Positions 40,184-50,499 of a DNA stretch of 64,000 bases are shown here, one piece after another. Within the stretch, counting starts at the first letter, position 1. The number at the start of each line of letters is the position of its first letter. Made by a program: the position numbers and the translations under genes. The DNA is from Henningerozyma blattae CBS 6284 (lineage: Eukaryota; Ascomycota; Saccharomycetes; Saccharomycetales; Saccharomycetaceae). The notes beneath the pieces were generated by a model. It saw nothing but the letters and a program-made list of their open reading frames with translations. It was not told where the DNA came from and ran no database searches. The DNA is taken from positions 1,116,001 to 1,180,000 of the forward strand of contig NC_020187.1 of assembly GCF_000315915.1 (NCBI RefSeq). The letters run 5' to 3'.

Positions 40184-40507
40184 TACTGAGGTGAAGGATA
40201 TTAATTTTTTTTTAATATATATATATATACTTATTTGTTTGTTTATTTAAAAGAATTTAAAAATACATATATCTATTTATAAACAAAGAAAGAAATTCGA
40301 GTATTAAATGATGGTATTATTAGTAAAAAAAGAAGATGAATGTTGTTGTTGTTATTTTTTATGAGTATTATTTTTTATGAGTATTATTATTATTATTATT
40401 AGTCTTGCTATGTGGAAAGGATGCATTGTATAAAAGGATAGAAAAATCTAATGGAAATCGACAAAAAGAAAAAAAAAAAAAACAATATACAAAACAAGAA
40501 GTTACAA
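40184..40507. other. Intergenic, convergent 3' ends SEC6/TDA2
   Basis: 324 bp of AT-rich spacer with short ATT repeats near 40380-40400. No gene. Confidence 0.55.
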
Positions 40508-40888
40508 TTATTTAGCAATCCATAGCAATGTGATCAAATAAGCCATATTTTCATTAGAATCATTAATTTGATAATTGAATAACCCATCTTTTTTGGAATT
40601 CCATGAGGTTCCAATTGAATTTTCTATTTCTAAATCGTGTATATTATTACTATGCTTATCGGATGGTTTTCCGAATGAATGAATTGTTGTAATAGTTACA
40701 ATATATTTAAAACGGGAGGAATGTTTATTCAAGTGTTGCAGAATTTTATTTGTTAAAAGATCTTTAATGTCGCCAGGGTATGTATCCTGATCAATCAGAT
40801 GACTGAATTGAGTTTCGAACAGATCTACTAGTCTTTTTTCTGAGATTGGAGAATTATCGACTCTGGAGTCTTTTAATTGGACATTCAT
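40508..40888 (-). CDS. TDA2: Cortical actin patch protein Tda2
   Basis: Small dynein-light-chain-like protein of endocytic actin patches, partner of Aim21. 126 aa, the same as S. cerevisiae. Signatures: SRVDNSPISEKRLVDLFE at the N-terminus and IGTSWNSKKDGLFNYQINDSNENMAYLITLLWIAK at the C-terminus. In S. cerevisiae YER071C lies between RNR1 and VTC1, as here. Confidence 0.93.
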   Translation of the reverse strand: MNVQLKDSRVDNSPISEKRLVDLFETQFSHLIDQDTYPGDIKDLLTNKILQHLNKHSSRFKYIVTITTIHSFGKPSDKHSNNIHDLEIENSIGTSWNSKKDGLFNYQINDSNENMAYLITLLWIAK

Positions 40889-42152
<1,264 letters not shown>

Positions 42153-42342
42153 GCCTACGACTCACGTAACGATGCTAGGGTCTATGTTTCCATGTATAAT
42201 AAATTAATTAGCCAAGCCTAGCCTATATACATATGTAATACGCCAACAACTATATATCCCATACTAATGTCGTTTGCAGGGCATTTCATATATACGATGA
42301 CAAGCAAACAATAAAAAGAATAATAACATTCATTACTGATTG

Positions 42343-42466
42343 TTTATTTATTTACTTATTTATTCATTTATTCATTTATTCATTTATTCATTTATTCATT
42401 TATTCATTTATTCATTTATTCATTTATTCATTTATTCATTTATTCATTTATTCATTTATTCATTTA
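42343..42466. repeat. (CATTTATT)n octamer microsatellite
   Basis: About 13 near-perfect copies of an 8-bp unit, preceded by a shorter TTTA/TTAC run. It lies about 190 bp beyond the VTC1 stop. Confidence 0.95.
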
Positions 42467-42544
42467 GCTATTATTTTTCCACATTTGCTGTTGTGTCATT
42501 AACTCACGGATAACGATTGCCGCTGGAACTCCCTTGATAAGCAC

Positions 42545-42590
42545 GATTTGCTGTCATTGCAGATTTGCTGTCATTGCAGATTTGCTGTCA
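42545..42590. repeat. 17-bp tandem repeat, 2.7 copies
   Basis: GATTTGCTGTCATTGCA twice in full (42545-42561, 42562-42578) and a third copy cut after 12 bases, 50 bp upstream of the Rap1 site. Confidence 0.95.
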
Positions 42591-42640
42591 CATTCCCTCT
42601 CCACAAAACGTTTTTTTTCTTCCCTGCTATTCCGTTCGCG

Positions 42641-42651
42641 ACATCCGTGCA
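42641..42651 (+). promoter_or_regulatory. Rap1 site of RPS24 promoter
   Basis: ACATCCGTGCA, matching the ribosomal-protein Rap1 consensus ACAYCCRTRCA, about 345 bp upstream of the RPS24 ATG, followed by the expected pyrimidine-rich tract. Confidence 0.75.
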
Positions 42652-42994
42652 TTTTATTTTTCAACTTTTTCATCCTCGGCCGGAGAAACACAAAACAAAA
42701 CTAGCAAAATTGTCTCTCCTGGTCGCGTCTCTCTGCTCTTCACTAGACCGACTCTTTCAACAAACAATCTCTCCTCCTCTTCCTCGTCCTCCTCCAGAGC
42801 CAATTTCTCTGTCTAAAATCTTTCACCACTGCGAGACCCTCCTAGGTAATCATGGACGGCGTAACATACCATTAACGGGTTACTGGCTAATTGTATTGTA
42901 ATATTGATGTATTTCAAAATATTAGGTGAAAAATCAGCACATCGAATATAACATACAATATAATTTAAAAACACAGTACAGAGGATAAACACAG

Positions 42995-43667
42995 ATGGTA
43001 TGTACAAATTATAAGTCAACGAGGATGGATTAAACAAGATAAAAGATCGAGTAAAATAGAGTAGTTGTGTAATTAGGTATCCATGAAAAATAAGATGAAG
43101 GAATTTACATGAGCAAAAAAAAGCAAGGAATAAAGACCATTTATCGATTTTCAATCATCATCACCAACAGCATTCATCTATTATTTTTGAACCGTTTTAC
43201 TAACAATACTTAATATCATCGAATAATCTCGTTATTCATGCATATGTTTTATTTATTTCCAGTCTGACGCTATTACTATTCGTACCAGAAAGGTCATTAC
43301 CAACCCATTGTTGGCTAGAAAGCAATTCGTCATTGACGTTTTACATCCAAACAGAGCTAATGTCTCCAAGGATGAATTAAGAGAAAGATTGGCTGAAGTT
43401 TACAAGGCTGAAAAGGATGCTGTTTCTGTCTTTGGTTTCAAGACTCAATTCGGTGGTTCCAGATCCACTGGTTTTGGTTTAGTTTACAACTCTGTCGCTG
43501 ATGCCAAGAAATTCGAACCAGCTTACAGATTAGTTAGATACGGTTTAGCTGAAAAAGTTGAAAAGGCTTCTAGACAACAAAGAAAACAAAAGAAGAACAG
43601 AGATAAGAAAGTCTTCGGTACCGGTAAGAGATTGGCTAAGAAGGTTGCTCGTCGTAACGCTGATTAA
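42995..43667 (+). CDS. RPS24: 40S ribosomal protein eS24, spliced
   Basis: Protein of the small ribosomal subunit. Exon 1 is only the ATG (42995-42997); exon 2 runs 43263-43667, giving a 135 aa product, exactly the family length. Exon 2 begins [32 protein letters not shown] and ends [16 protein letters not shown], nearly identical to S. cerevisiae Rps24. The intron position directly after the ATG is the same as in RPS24A/B. Codon use is strongly biased, as expected for a highly expressed gene. Confidence 0.98.
42998..43262 (+). other. RPS24 intron
   Basis: 265-nt spliceosomal intron: 5' splice site GTATGT (42998), branch site TACTAAC (43198-43204), 3' splice site TTTCCAG ending at 43262. No snoRNA is evident inside. 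Confidence 0.96.
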
Positions 43668-44098
43668 GATTAATATCATTTGGTAATAAATGTTATTTTT
43701 TTTAATCTTCTTAACTACTTATCTAACTATCTATCATATCTAATTAATAATTCTTTATTAATATAACACTATACATACATACTATATTTTATGATATTAT
43801 TATGTACAACAAAAAATTTTAAAATTAGAATTCATTCTGTAGTAACTATTTTTAAGTAAAGTTTAAGTTTTTGAATGCAAAATTGTTATTAAAGAAAAAT
43901 AGGGAAGAAAAACTAAATATAAATATATAATATATGAAGGAAGTATTTAAAAGAAGATTAAAAAAGGTAAATGTTTAAAAAAGGAATGTAAAATAATATT
44001 AATTTCAAGATAATGCATTAGTTTTTGAAAATATGTGATCTGTGATTAATGATTTATAAAAAAAAAATTAAAAATACAAATTAATTTGTTTTTGTTTG
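43668..44098. other. Intergenic, convergent 3' ends RPS24/PTP3
   Basis: 431 bp, very AT-rich. YOS1 (YER074W-A) follows RPS24A in S. cerevisiae but I see no matching exons here. Confidence 0.5.
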
Positions 44099-47000
44099 TT
44101 AAATAAATGTGGGTAAAGTTTCTGTAGTCTTTGCTTTAACAAAATTATCAATGAATTCTAATTCATCTAATTCATCTAAAAATTTGGTCATTGAATTTAA
44201 ATAATTTTGTGTCAATGGTGTAATTTCTCTTTTATCATTAAATGAACAATTTTCATGTAATTTTAATGTAAAGTAATATATCAAACAATCATAAATAAAC
44301 AAATATTGATTAATATTTTGAACCATAGAGATTCTTTGTTTTCTAAAGATATTAATTGTCCATGATATAGGATCAAATATTTTTTTATTCTCTTTCCCAA
44401 TATTATTATTCGTTATAGTAATTTCTCTATCATCATAAGCATTATTCTCCATATTGTTTTTAAATTCTTGATTTAATTTTTCAAAAGTTTGAAGATTTGA
44501 TAAGGCTGAATCAACTGTACACCAAGTACCAGTTCTACCACAACCTGCTGAACAATGTACAACAATTGTCGGTATATAATCTTCTGCAAAAAAATTATTA
44601 CCAAATAATTTATCAATGACTTTATCTTTTAAATTAATAGCTTGAACAATCTTTGTAGGATCTACCAATGTACCAAAATCTGGCCAATCTTTAATTTGTA
44701 ATTGTAAAGTTTTAAAAGTACATTCTTTATTATTAATAGTATAAGTCAATTCAATAATTCTTACAATTAAACAATTTTGATGATTTTCAGTGTATTGATT
44801 ATTTAATTTAATAAAGTTATTATTACAACCAATGGAAAGTTCATCTAATAATTTGACATGAATACCATTATAATTGCCTTCAGACCAATAATCAAAACAT
44901 TTTTCAACAGAATTTTCATATTGATCTGTTAAACAAATAATAATTGGAACATTATTATTTAAGATACATGTATAAAAATCATGAACTGTAGATAATAATG
45001 GAGCCTGAGTAGCAATGTAACGCAATTTTCTTGAAGTTTTATAAAATTTGTCATTTTTAATAGTAGTTTTACTATTATTATTACTAGTTCCATTATTATT
45101 AAGATTACTATTGTTTGCAGTTGTATTGAAATTTGTTGAAGTTGGTTCAATAGATGAGTAATTTATTCCACTAATAGGTGTGGTAATTGTAGAACAAGTA
45201 GAAGAATTGGAACTTGAACTTATTGGTGTATTATTATTATTAATATTAGTAGTAGTAGTAGTAGTATCGCTTGTCATATTGGTATTATTTTCAAAAACCA
45301 ATTGTGGTAAATTCAAATAACTTGCATTAATATAGTTTTCATTTAAATCTATAGAAATTGAATTTGTCTTGGAATTATTTTGTAAAAATGAATCTGTTGA
45401 TATTGGAATTGGTAAAGAAAAGGATTTTTTTTTCAATACAACTCTCGAATGTTCAAAGGGGAAAATATCTTTATAACGATTCTTATTACCTAATTCTACA
45501 CCTGAAGATATAATGATTTTATTGGAGCTATCACTCATATTATTATTATAACTTTTTTCCAAAAGAAAATCATCTTCATCATCATCATCTAAATCTAATG
45601 AAGTGTATTTTTTCCTTGATTTGGTTAAATTCATAAAATCAGAATGAGATAATGCTCTTCTATCATAAGAAGGTGAATTTGTTAAAGTTGGTTGAGAGTT
45701 GTTCAAGTTCGATTGAGAGTAGCTCAAGTTTGATTGAGAGTAATTCAAGTTTGATTGAGTTGTGTTCATGGTTGATTGAGAGGTATTAATGTTTGAAATT
45801 GGTTCTTCCAAGATTTTCCCAATCTTGTGGAATTGAAGATTTGAATTATCTTTTGAAAAAAATGGATTTGACTCTGGTAGAATATTATTAGTTATGGCCA
45901 TGCTATTAGTAGTAGTAGTGGTGGTAACAGTAGTAGTATTATTTGTGGTTATAGTTGGAAATTTAAAACTATTGGATAATTTTTTAGAAGTTAAATTTGA
46001 AGTACTATTTGAAAGGCATTTATTTAATCTTTTCCTTTCTAATTGATCTAATTTTTGATATTGTAAAATGAATTGAATTTTATTTAATTTCATCAAATCT
46101 TGAAACCAACTTGGAATAATTTTATTAATCATATCAATTGGATAATTTTTGATCATTTCTAAATATCTAATTTGGAATTTTAATTTATCTTTTTCAATAA
46201 TTGATTTTCTTTTCTTGGGGAATTGGAAATTAGAATTTGTTTTATAATCATTTGAATTTGAATTACAAAAAGTTGATATGGAATTTTGTGAAATTGATGA
46301 TGATAAATTAATCGATTTTATTGGAGATAAATCGTTTGCCAATATAGAGGAAGAAGATTCTTCATCTAATTTATTTAAAAATTCCAATTTTTGATTTTCT
46401 TCTCTTTCCTCTTTAATATTAACGGCACTTAGATAAGATTCTAAATTCATAATTTCTTCATTTTGTTTAAACTTAAATAACGGTTTGGGAGATATCGAAT
46501 CATTAGGTAATTGGAATTTCAATAGAGCAGATATTGGAGAAGATGATGAGATCGGAGATTCTGAATTCAAGGATAAAGGTGACAAATTTTTATTAAGAAA
46601 AGAATTTGGGTTTGAATTTGTAGTTGGAGTAGATTTTGATAGAAAAATGTTTGGTTTAGAAAATTCAGGCATTGCTATTTTCAAATCATTATCTAATACA
46701 TTTGAATTTGAATTTGAATTTGAATTTGAATTTAACATCGGGTTTATATTTGAATTTGAATAATCAATATATTGTGGGAATAAAACTTCAAATTGTTGGA
46801 ACCCAGAAGACAAGACTGATATGGAAATAGAATCATGTAATGGAGTAGTTTGATCCAAGACAAAATGATCTAAAATCTTCAATGACATGTTATAACAAAT
46901 AGAAGAGATCAAATCATCTGAATTTTCATTTTTTTCATCATCATACAAGATGATTTTCAAATTTGTTTTAAAAGTTGAATGTTTTTCCTTTATAGTTTGT

Positions 47001-47662
47001 TGATCAATTGGAGATAAATTTTCTAATAATCTATTAAAAGTGAAAGTTCTTCTCTTTAATAGAGTGGAAGGTAAAGTTAAATGAATGGAATTTTTAATAG
47101 AAGATTTAGAAAACCCATTAAACGAACGAACATCGAAAATTAAAAGATTATTGTTGGAATCATCCAAGTCTAACAATAGTTTACCCAATTCAATAGCAGT
47201 AATCAGATTTACACCAATAGGTTTTACAAATTTATTTTTTTGTGGGGAAAAAATCGTTGGTAAATTTGTTGTGGTGATTGATTTTAAAAAAATTGGGCTA
47301 TTACTTAAACTTGATTGTGGAGAGATTGAAGAGACACTTGAATTTCTATAATGATGAGAATTTGAATTGTTGTTGTTATTTAGCTTCGGATTTACTAGAA
47401 ATGGGGTTGAAGAAATCGAAGAAGAGATTGACGATGAAGAAGACATGTTTGGTGTGGTATTAGTACGAATATTATTATTATTATTAGAGGTGTTATTAGA
47501 GGTGTTATTATTATTGGTCTGTTTGATAGTATGCATGGGGGAAGTTGTATGTGTAGTGGCCGTCGAGTCGAAAATCAATTCATTAGTGGTTGTATTACCA
47601 TTTGTAGTATCAAAAGAATGATCGACGTTTGAAACATCTTTTGATGCTTCTTGTATAGTCAT
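44099..47662 (-). CDS. PTP3: Protein tyrosine phosphatase Ptp3
   Basis: Cytosolic tyrosine phosphatase that inactivates MAP kinases (Hog1, Fus3) in S. cerevisiae. A rhodanese-like domain lies at about 150-300 (LLIFDVRSFNGFSKSSIKNSIHLTLPSTLLKRRT), a MAPK-binding module feature of Ptp2/Ptp3. The catalytic domain starts near 735 with KNRYKDIFPFEHSRV, with YINASYLNLPQL, WPD loop KDWPDFGTL and the signature VHCSAGCGRTGTW (nucleophilic Cys and Arg intact). At 1187 aa it is longer than S. cerevisiae Ptp3 (928 aa) through Asn/Ser-rich inserts, several inside the catalytic domain (for example about 790-860). SNLNYSQ-type repeats lie near 625-665. Confidence 0.95.
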   Translation of the reverse strand: MTIQEASKDVSNVDHSFDTTNGNTTTNELIFDSTATTHTTSPMHTIKQTNNNNTSNNTSNNNNNIRTNTTPNMSSSSSISSSISSTPFLVNPKLNNNNNSNSHHYRNSSVSSISPQSSLSNSPIFLKSITTTNLPTIFSPQKNKFVKPIGVNLITAIELGKLLLDLDDSNNNLLIFDVRSFNGFSKSSIKNSIHLTLPSTLLKRRTFTFNRLLENLSPIDQQTIKEKHSTFKTNLKIILYDDEKNENSDDLISSICYNMSLKILDHFVLDQTTPLHDSISISVLSSGFQQFEVLFPQYIDYSNSNINPMLNSNSNSNSNSNVLDNDLKIAMPEFSKPNIFLSKSTPTTNSNPNSFLNKNLSPLSLNSESPISSSSPISALLKFQLPNDSISPKPLFKFKQNEEIMNLESYLSAVNIKEEREENQKLEFLNKLDEESSSSILANDLSPIKSINLSSSISQNSISTFCNSNSNDYKTNSNFQFPKKRKSIIEKDKLKFQIRYLEMIKNYPIDMINKIIPSWFQDLMKLNKIQFILQYQKLDQLERKRLNKCLSNSTSNLTSKKLSNSFKFPTITTNNTTTVTTTTTTNSMAITNNILPESNPFFSKDNSNLQFHKIGKILEEPISNINTSQSTMNTTQSNLNYSQSNLSYSQSNLNNSQPTLTNSPSYDRRALSHSDFMNLTKSRKKYTSLDLDDDDEDDFLLEKSYNNNMSDSSNKIIISSGVELGNKNRYKDIFPFEHSRVVLKKKSFSLPIPISTDSFLQNNSKTNSISIDLNENYINASYLNLPQLVFENNTNMTSDTTTTTTNINNNNTPISSSSNSSTCSTITTPISGINYSSIEPTSTNFNTTANNSNLNNNGTSNNNSKTTIKNDKFYKTSRKLRYIATQAPLLSTVHDFYTCILNNNVPIIICLTDQYENSVEKCFDYWSEGNYNGIHVKLLDELSIGCNNNFIKLNNQYTENHQNCLIVRIIELTYTINNKECTFKTLQLQIKDWPDFGTLVDPTKIVQAINLKDKVIDKLFGNNFFAEDYIPTIVVHCSAGCGRTGTWCTVDSALSNLQTFEKLNQEFKNNMENNAYDDREITITNNNIGKENKKIFDPISWTINIFRKQRISMVQNINQYLFIYDCLIYYFTLKLHENCSFNDKREITPLTQNYLNSMTKFLDELDELEFIDNFVKAKTTETLPTFI

Positions 47663-48249
47663 GACAATTCCTTTGTATATTTATGATGAGATTAAGTCTG
47701 ATATTGCATTTGCATACGTATTTGGGGTTTAGTTTTGTATCTACTTTTATTTTTACTGAGTTGTTTCTTTTTTTTTCCTAAATTGCCACAAAATTATTGA
47801 ATAAAATAAGAGATATTAATCAACTAGTAAAGAGATACCAAACGTAATCGAGTGAATTATATATTATGAAGACACGGTTGAGTATTAAAAAGAGAGAAAA
47901 AAAATTTAGAGATGTCAAAAAGAGAGTAAAGAGAAATGGTTAAAAGAGTGATGATGAACAATGAACAATGATATAATATAACGACAAGATATACTATAAA
48001 TCACAACATCTCACGATATTAACAACAGACCAAAAAAAAAAAAAAATTTAAACTCAAAAATAAAAAATTGGAATTTAATATGTTTTAGTGATTAATCTGA
48101 GTTATTCCTTATTAAGCTCCGATACCTAAACGTCAAATTAAGCGAAGAAAGTTTTTTTTCTTAAAATTTCTATTTAAACTGTATTGGAACGAAAATATGA
48201 ATTCGAGAAATTAGAACAGAAAACCCAAATTGCAAATTTCCCTTTTAGG

Positions 48250-49070
48250 AATTGGCCTGGTCGACTCCACATCGGAAATAAATCAACATCCAGCAATTGT
48301 TAAATAGGCACGCCGCAGGCACATCGCGTCATCTCGAGATCTGGCCCACGATCGCTCGCCCTGTCGTGGGCACAGAACATGCCGCACATACGTATGGCAA
48401 TCAATTCCGGACGCCTAGACTCCCCACCTTCCGTTTCGGTCCTGCGAACTGTCTTAGTGCTGCGCAGGGTATTAACGGGCTATCCTGCCCCGCCAAATTC
48501 CAAACTAGGAAATTTGCAGCAGGCAGTACCAGGCCACCCTTCGAGCCGACCATGATAGGCACTACACGAGTAATTGCCTAATGAGGCAGTAGCTCGTACT
48601 GCATTACTCTTTCCGGGGTTCTTGTTTCGGCATCCTCTCAGACGGTTTCTGAGACTACAATGGGCAGTACTCAGATAGGCCTGCAGCTGGGAGCTGGCTA
48701 CAGCCATTCTTCGGCAATTTCTGGGCTGGCTATTCTAAATGGAAATCCAACATCTAGGCACGAGGCACACGTCATCCGTACCCCAAGGGGTTGCTGCGGC
48801 CATATCTCTTTTGTTCAGAAACTATATGTAGGCACAGAACCGGCTGTAGAGACGTCAGGTGGAGACAGCTGCGTAGCCTATTCAGGCTTGCTATACGGGC
48901 TGGCCAGCCAACAATAAAGACCTCAGATACTCTGCCGTGCACCCAGAATCTTTCGTAAAGCACATTCCGCTCACACCACACAGAGAAGATAGCGTAGGAA
49001 ACGGCTAGCCCGCTGTGGAAACACGCACGGCTCTAGCAAACTAGCTCGCTTGCTTTTCCGGATTTAGGAA
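48250..49070. other. GC-rich intergenic island C with AGGCA motif
   Basis: About 0.8 kb of roughly 50-55% GC (33 of 60 in line 48361-48420) flanked by AT-rich DNA. AGGCA occurs eight times on the plus strand (48307, 48318, 48522, 48558, 48585, 48757, 48764, 48831) but its complement only once (48576). GGCACAGAAC is present twice (48370, 48832) and GGGCTGGC twice. The strand bias suggests either oriented binding sites or a transcript. No known RNA family is recognised. Confidence 0.5.
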
Positions 49071-49206
49071 AATCCAATTAATTTCTCCGACCGTAGAAAT
49101 TTAGAGGGATTTTGACGTGTGGTTGGCTTTTTTCTTATATTTTTTTATTTTGTTTGTTTCTTTTTTCTCCTCTTCATTGATTTGATTTGATTTGATTTTG
49201 CTACAG

Positions 49207-49255
49207 CCGTATGCTTACCGTATGCTTATCGTATGCTTACCGTATGCTTACCCTA
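49207..49255. repeat. 11-bp tandem repeat CGTATGCTTAC
   Basis: Four near-identical 11-bp units in a row followed by degenerate copies to about 49270. It lies about 300 bp upstream of the MAM33 reading frame. Confidence 0.85.
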
Positions 49256-49616
49256 GCTTACCCTATGCTTTTGCTATAATTGCTTTTTTTCTCTTTTATT
49301 CTTCTTTTTATTTCTTTTTTTTTTTATTTTTTAGAAAAAGCAATTTACGGTCACGGGGTCGCTTTAAAGAAAACTTTCTCTAGAAAAAGGGAACCGTTGC
49401 TATAATAAAAGTGTAACCTAATAAATACATATATTAATTAGCCATCGAAAATAAAGAATTCATTGAAGAAAGGAAAATAAAATAAAAAAAAAATAGTCAT
49501 CCAGATTAATTTCAGCTCGTTCGTCATTGGTTAGAACTTTACTCAAGAAAAACATCTTGAAACCTTCATTTGCCACGTCAAGAAATTTATTGTATAAATC
49601 CATTCAACCTCAATTG

Positions 49617-50363
49617 ATGAATCAATCAAGATGTTTCTCCTATTCTGCTATTAATTTCAACCATACTTCTCAAAAAGTCGGCCAAATTTTAAATTCTGAA
49701 ATTAAAGTGGAAACTGAATTATCTGATGAACAAAATAATATTGAGAATGATTCATTTAATGATTATTTGAATAAATTCAACTTTAAAGTGATTGAATCTC
49801 CAAAGAAAAACTTGGCTCAAATTGAAAGATCGTTTGATAACGATAACGAAACCATCAAGATTTTCTTCGATGTGGCTCAAGTGGCCAATTTACCATACGA
49901 TGCTCAGATGATGGAAAATAATAATCCAAATACTGAATCTCCATCTGCCATGGAATCCAACGAAAATAATTCAGAACCATTGAATGATGATTTCGATTCC
50001 ATGGCTGATAATTTTGCCAATGTCAAAGTGGTGGTTCTAAAAAATAAATTAGATTCTGCAGTGTCGTTCGAATTGTTGATGAATTTGGATGAAGGCTCAT
50101 TCTTTATCGATAGTGTCACACCTTTTGATTCCATAGATGATGCTTTGAATGAATCGGCAGAAGTGGAATTGAAACGTGAATTGACTTATCAAGGCCCACC
50201 TTTTTCCAACTTGGATTCCGATCTACAAGACGCCTTGGAGATATATTTGGAAAACAGAGGTATTAATGAAGAACTAGCTACTTTTATTGGTTCTTATTCC
50301 GAATTCAAAGAAAATAATGAATATATTTCTTGGTTGAAGCAAATGGAACAATTCTTTAATTGA
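49617..50363 (+). CDS. MAM33: Mitochondrial matrix acidic protein, p32 family
   Basis: Acidic, trimeric matrix protein of the p32/gC1qR family, involved in mitochondrial translation and respiration. Family features: [84 protein letters not shown], ending in [13 protein letters not shown]. The first ATG in frame is at 49617 (248 aa). However the frame is open back to 49497 and codes a convincing basic presequence ([23 protein letters not shown]) that aligns in length with the S. cerevisiae leader. No ATG lies in that part; a TTG is at 49527. Start or exon structure is therefore unresolved. Confidence 0.93.
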   Translation: MNQSRCFSYSAINFNHTSQKVGQILNSEIKVETELSDEQNNIENDSFNDYLNKFNFKVIESPKKNLAQIERSFDNDNETIKIFFDVAQVANLPYDAQMMENNNPNTESPSAMESNENNSEPLNDDFDSMADNFANVKVVVLKNKLDSAVSFELLMNLDEGSFFIDSVTPFDSIDDALNESAEVELKRELTYQGPPFSNLDSDLQDALEIYLENRGINEELATFIGSYSEFKENNEYISWLKQMEQFFN

Positions 50364-50499
50364 TCAAATCCAATAGACATTATTGTTGTCATTTTCCTTT
50401 AAATTTATTTTTATTTTTATTTTTATTTGTGTCTTTCTATATACATACTTTTAAGTTTCAAGTTAATTATTTATCTATATATCTCTGTAAATACAATCA

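Larger units (their letters stand above)
42153..42994. other. 0.8 kb VTC1 to RPS24
   Basis: Contains an octamer microsatellite, a 17-bp tandem repeat, a Rap1 site and pyrimidine-rich tracts typical of ribosomal protein promoters. ALD5 (YER073W), present here in S. cerevisiae, is missing. Confidence 0.6.
47663..49616. other. 1.9 kb divergent region PTP3 / MAM33
   Basis: A-rich PTP3 leader, GC-rich island C (about 48250-49070), an 11-bp tandem repeat (49207-49255) and the MAM33 upstream region. No recognisable protein gene; short open frames at 48297-48581 and 48660-48917 look like a by-product of GC content. Confidence 0.6.

Noticed and set aside
48297..48981. Open frames in island C, both strands
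   Set aside because: Same composition effect; interrupted and without recognisable domains.
48936..48985. Telomerase RNA template (CACCCAGA at 48940, CACACCACACA near 48973)
   Set aside because: Neither extends beyond about one repeat with the required alignment overlap, and no Sm site is clear; kept only as a test in the island C finding.
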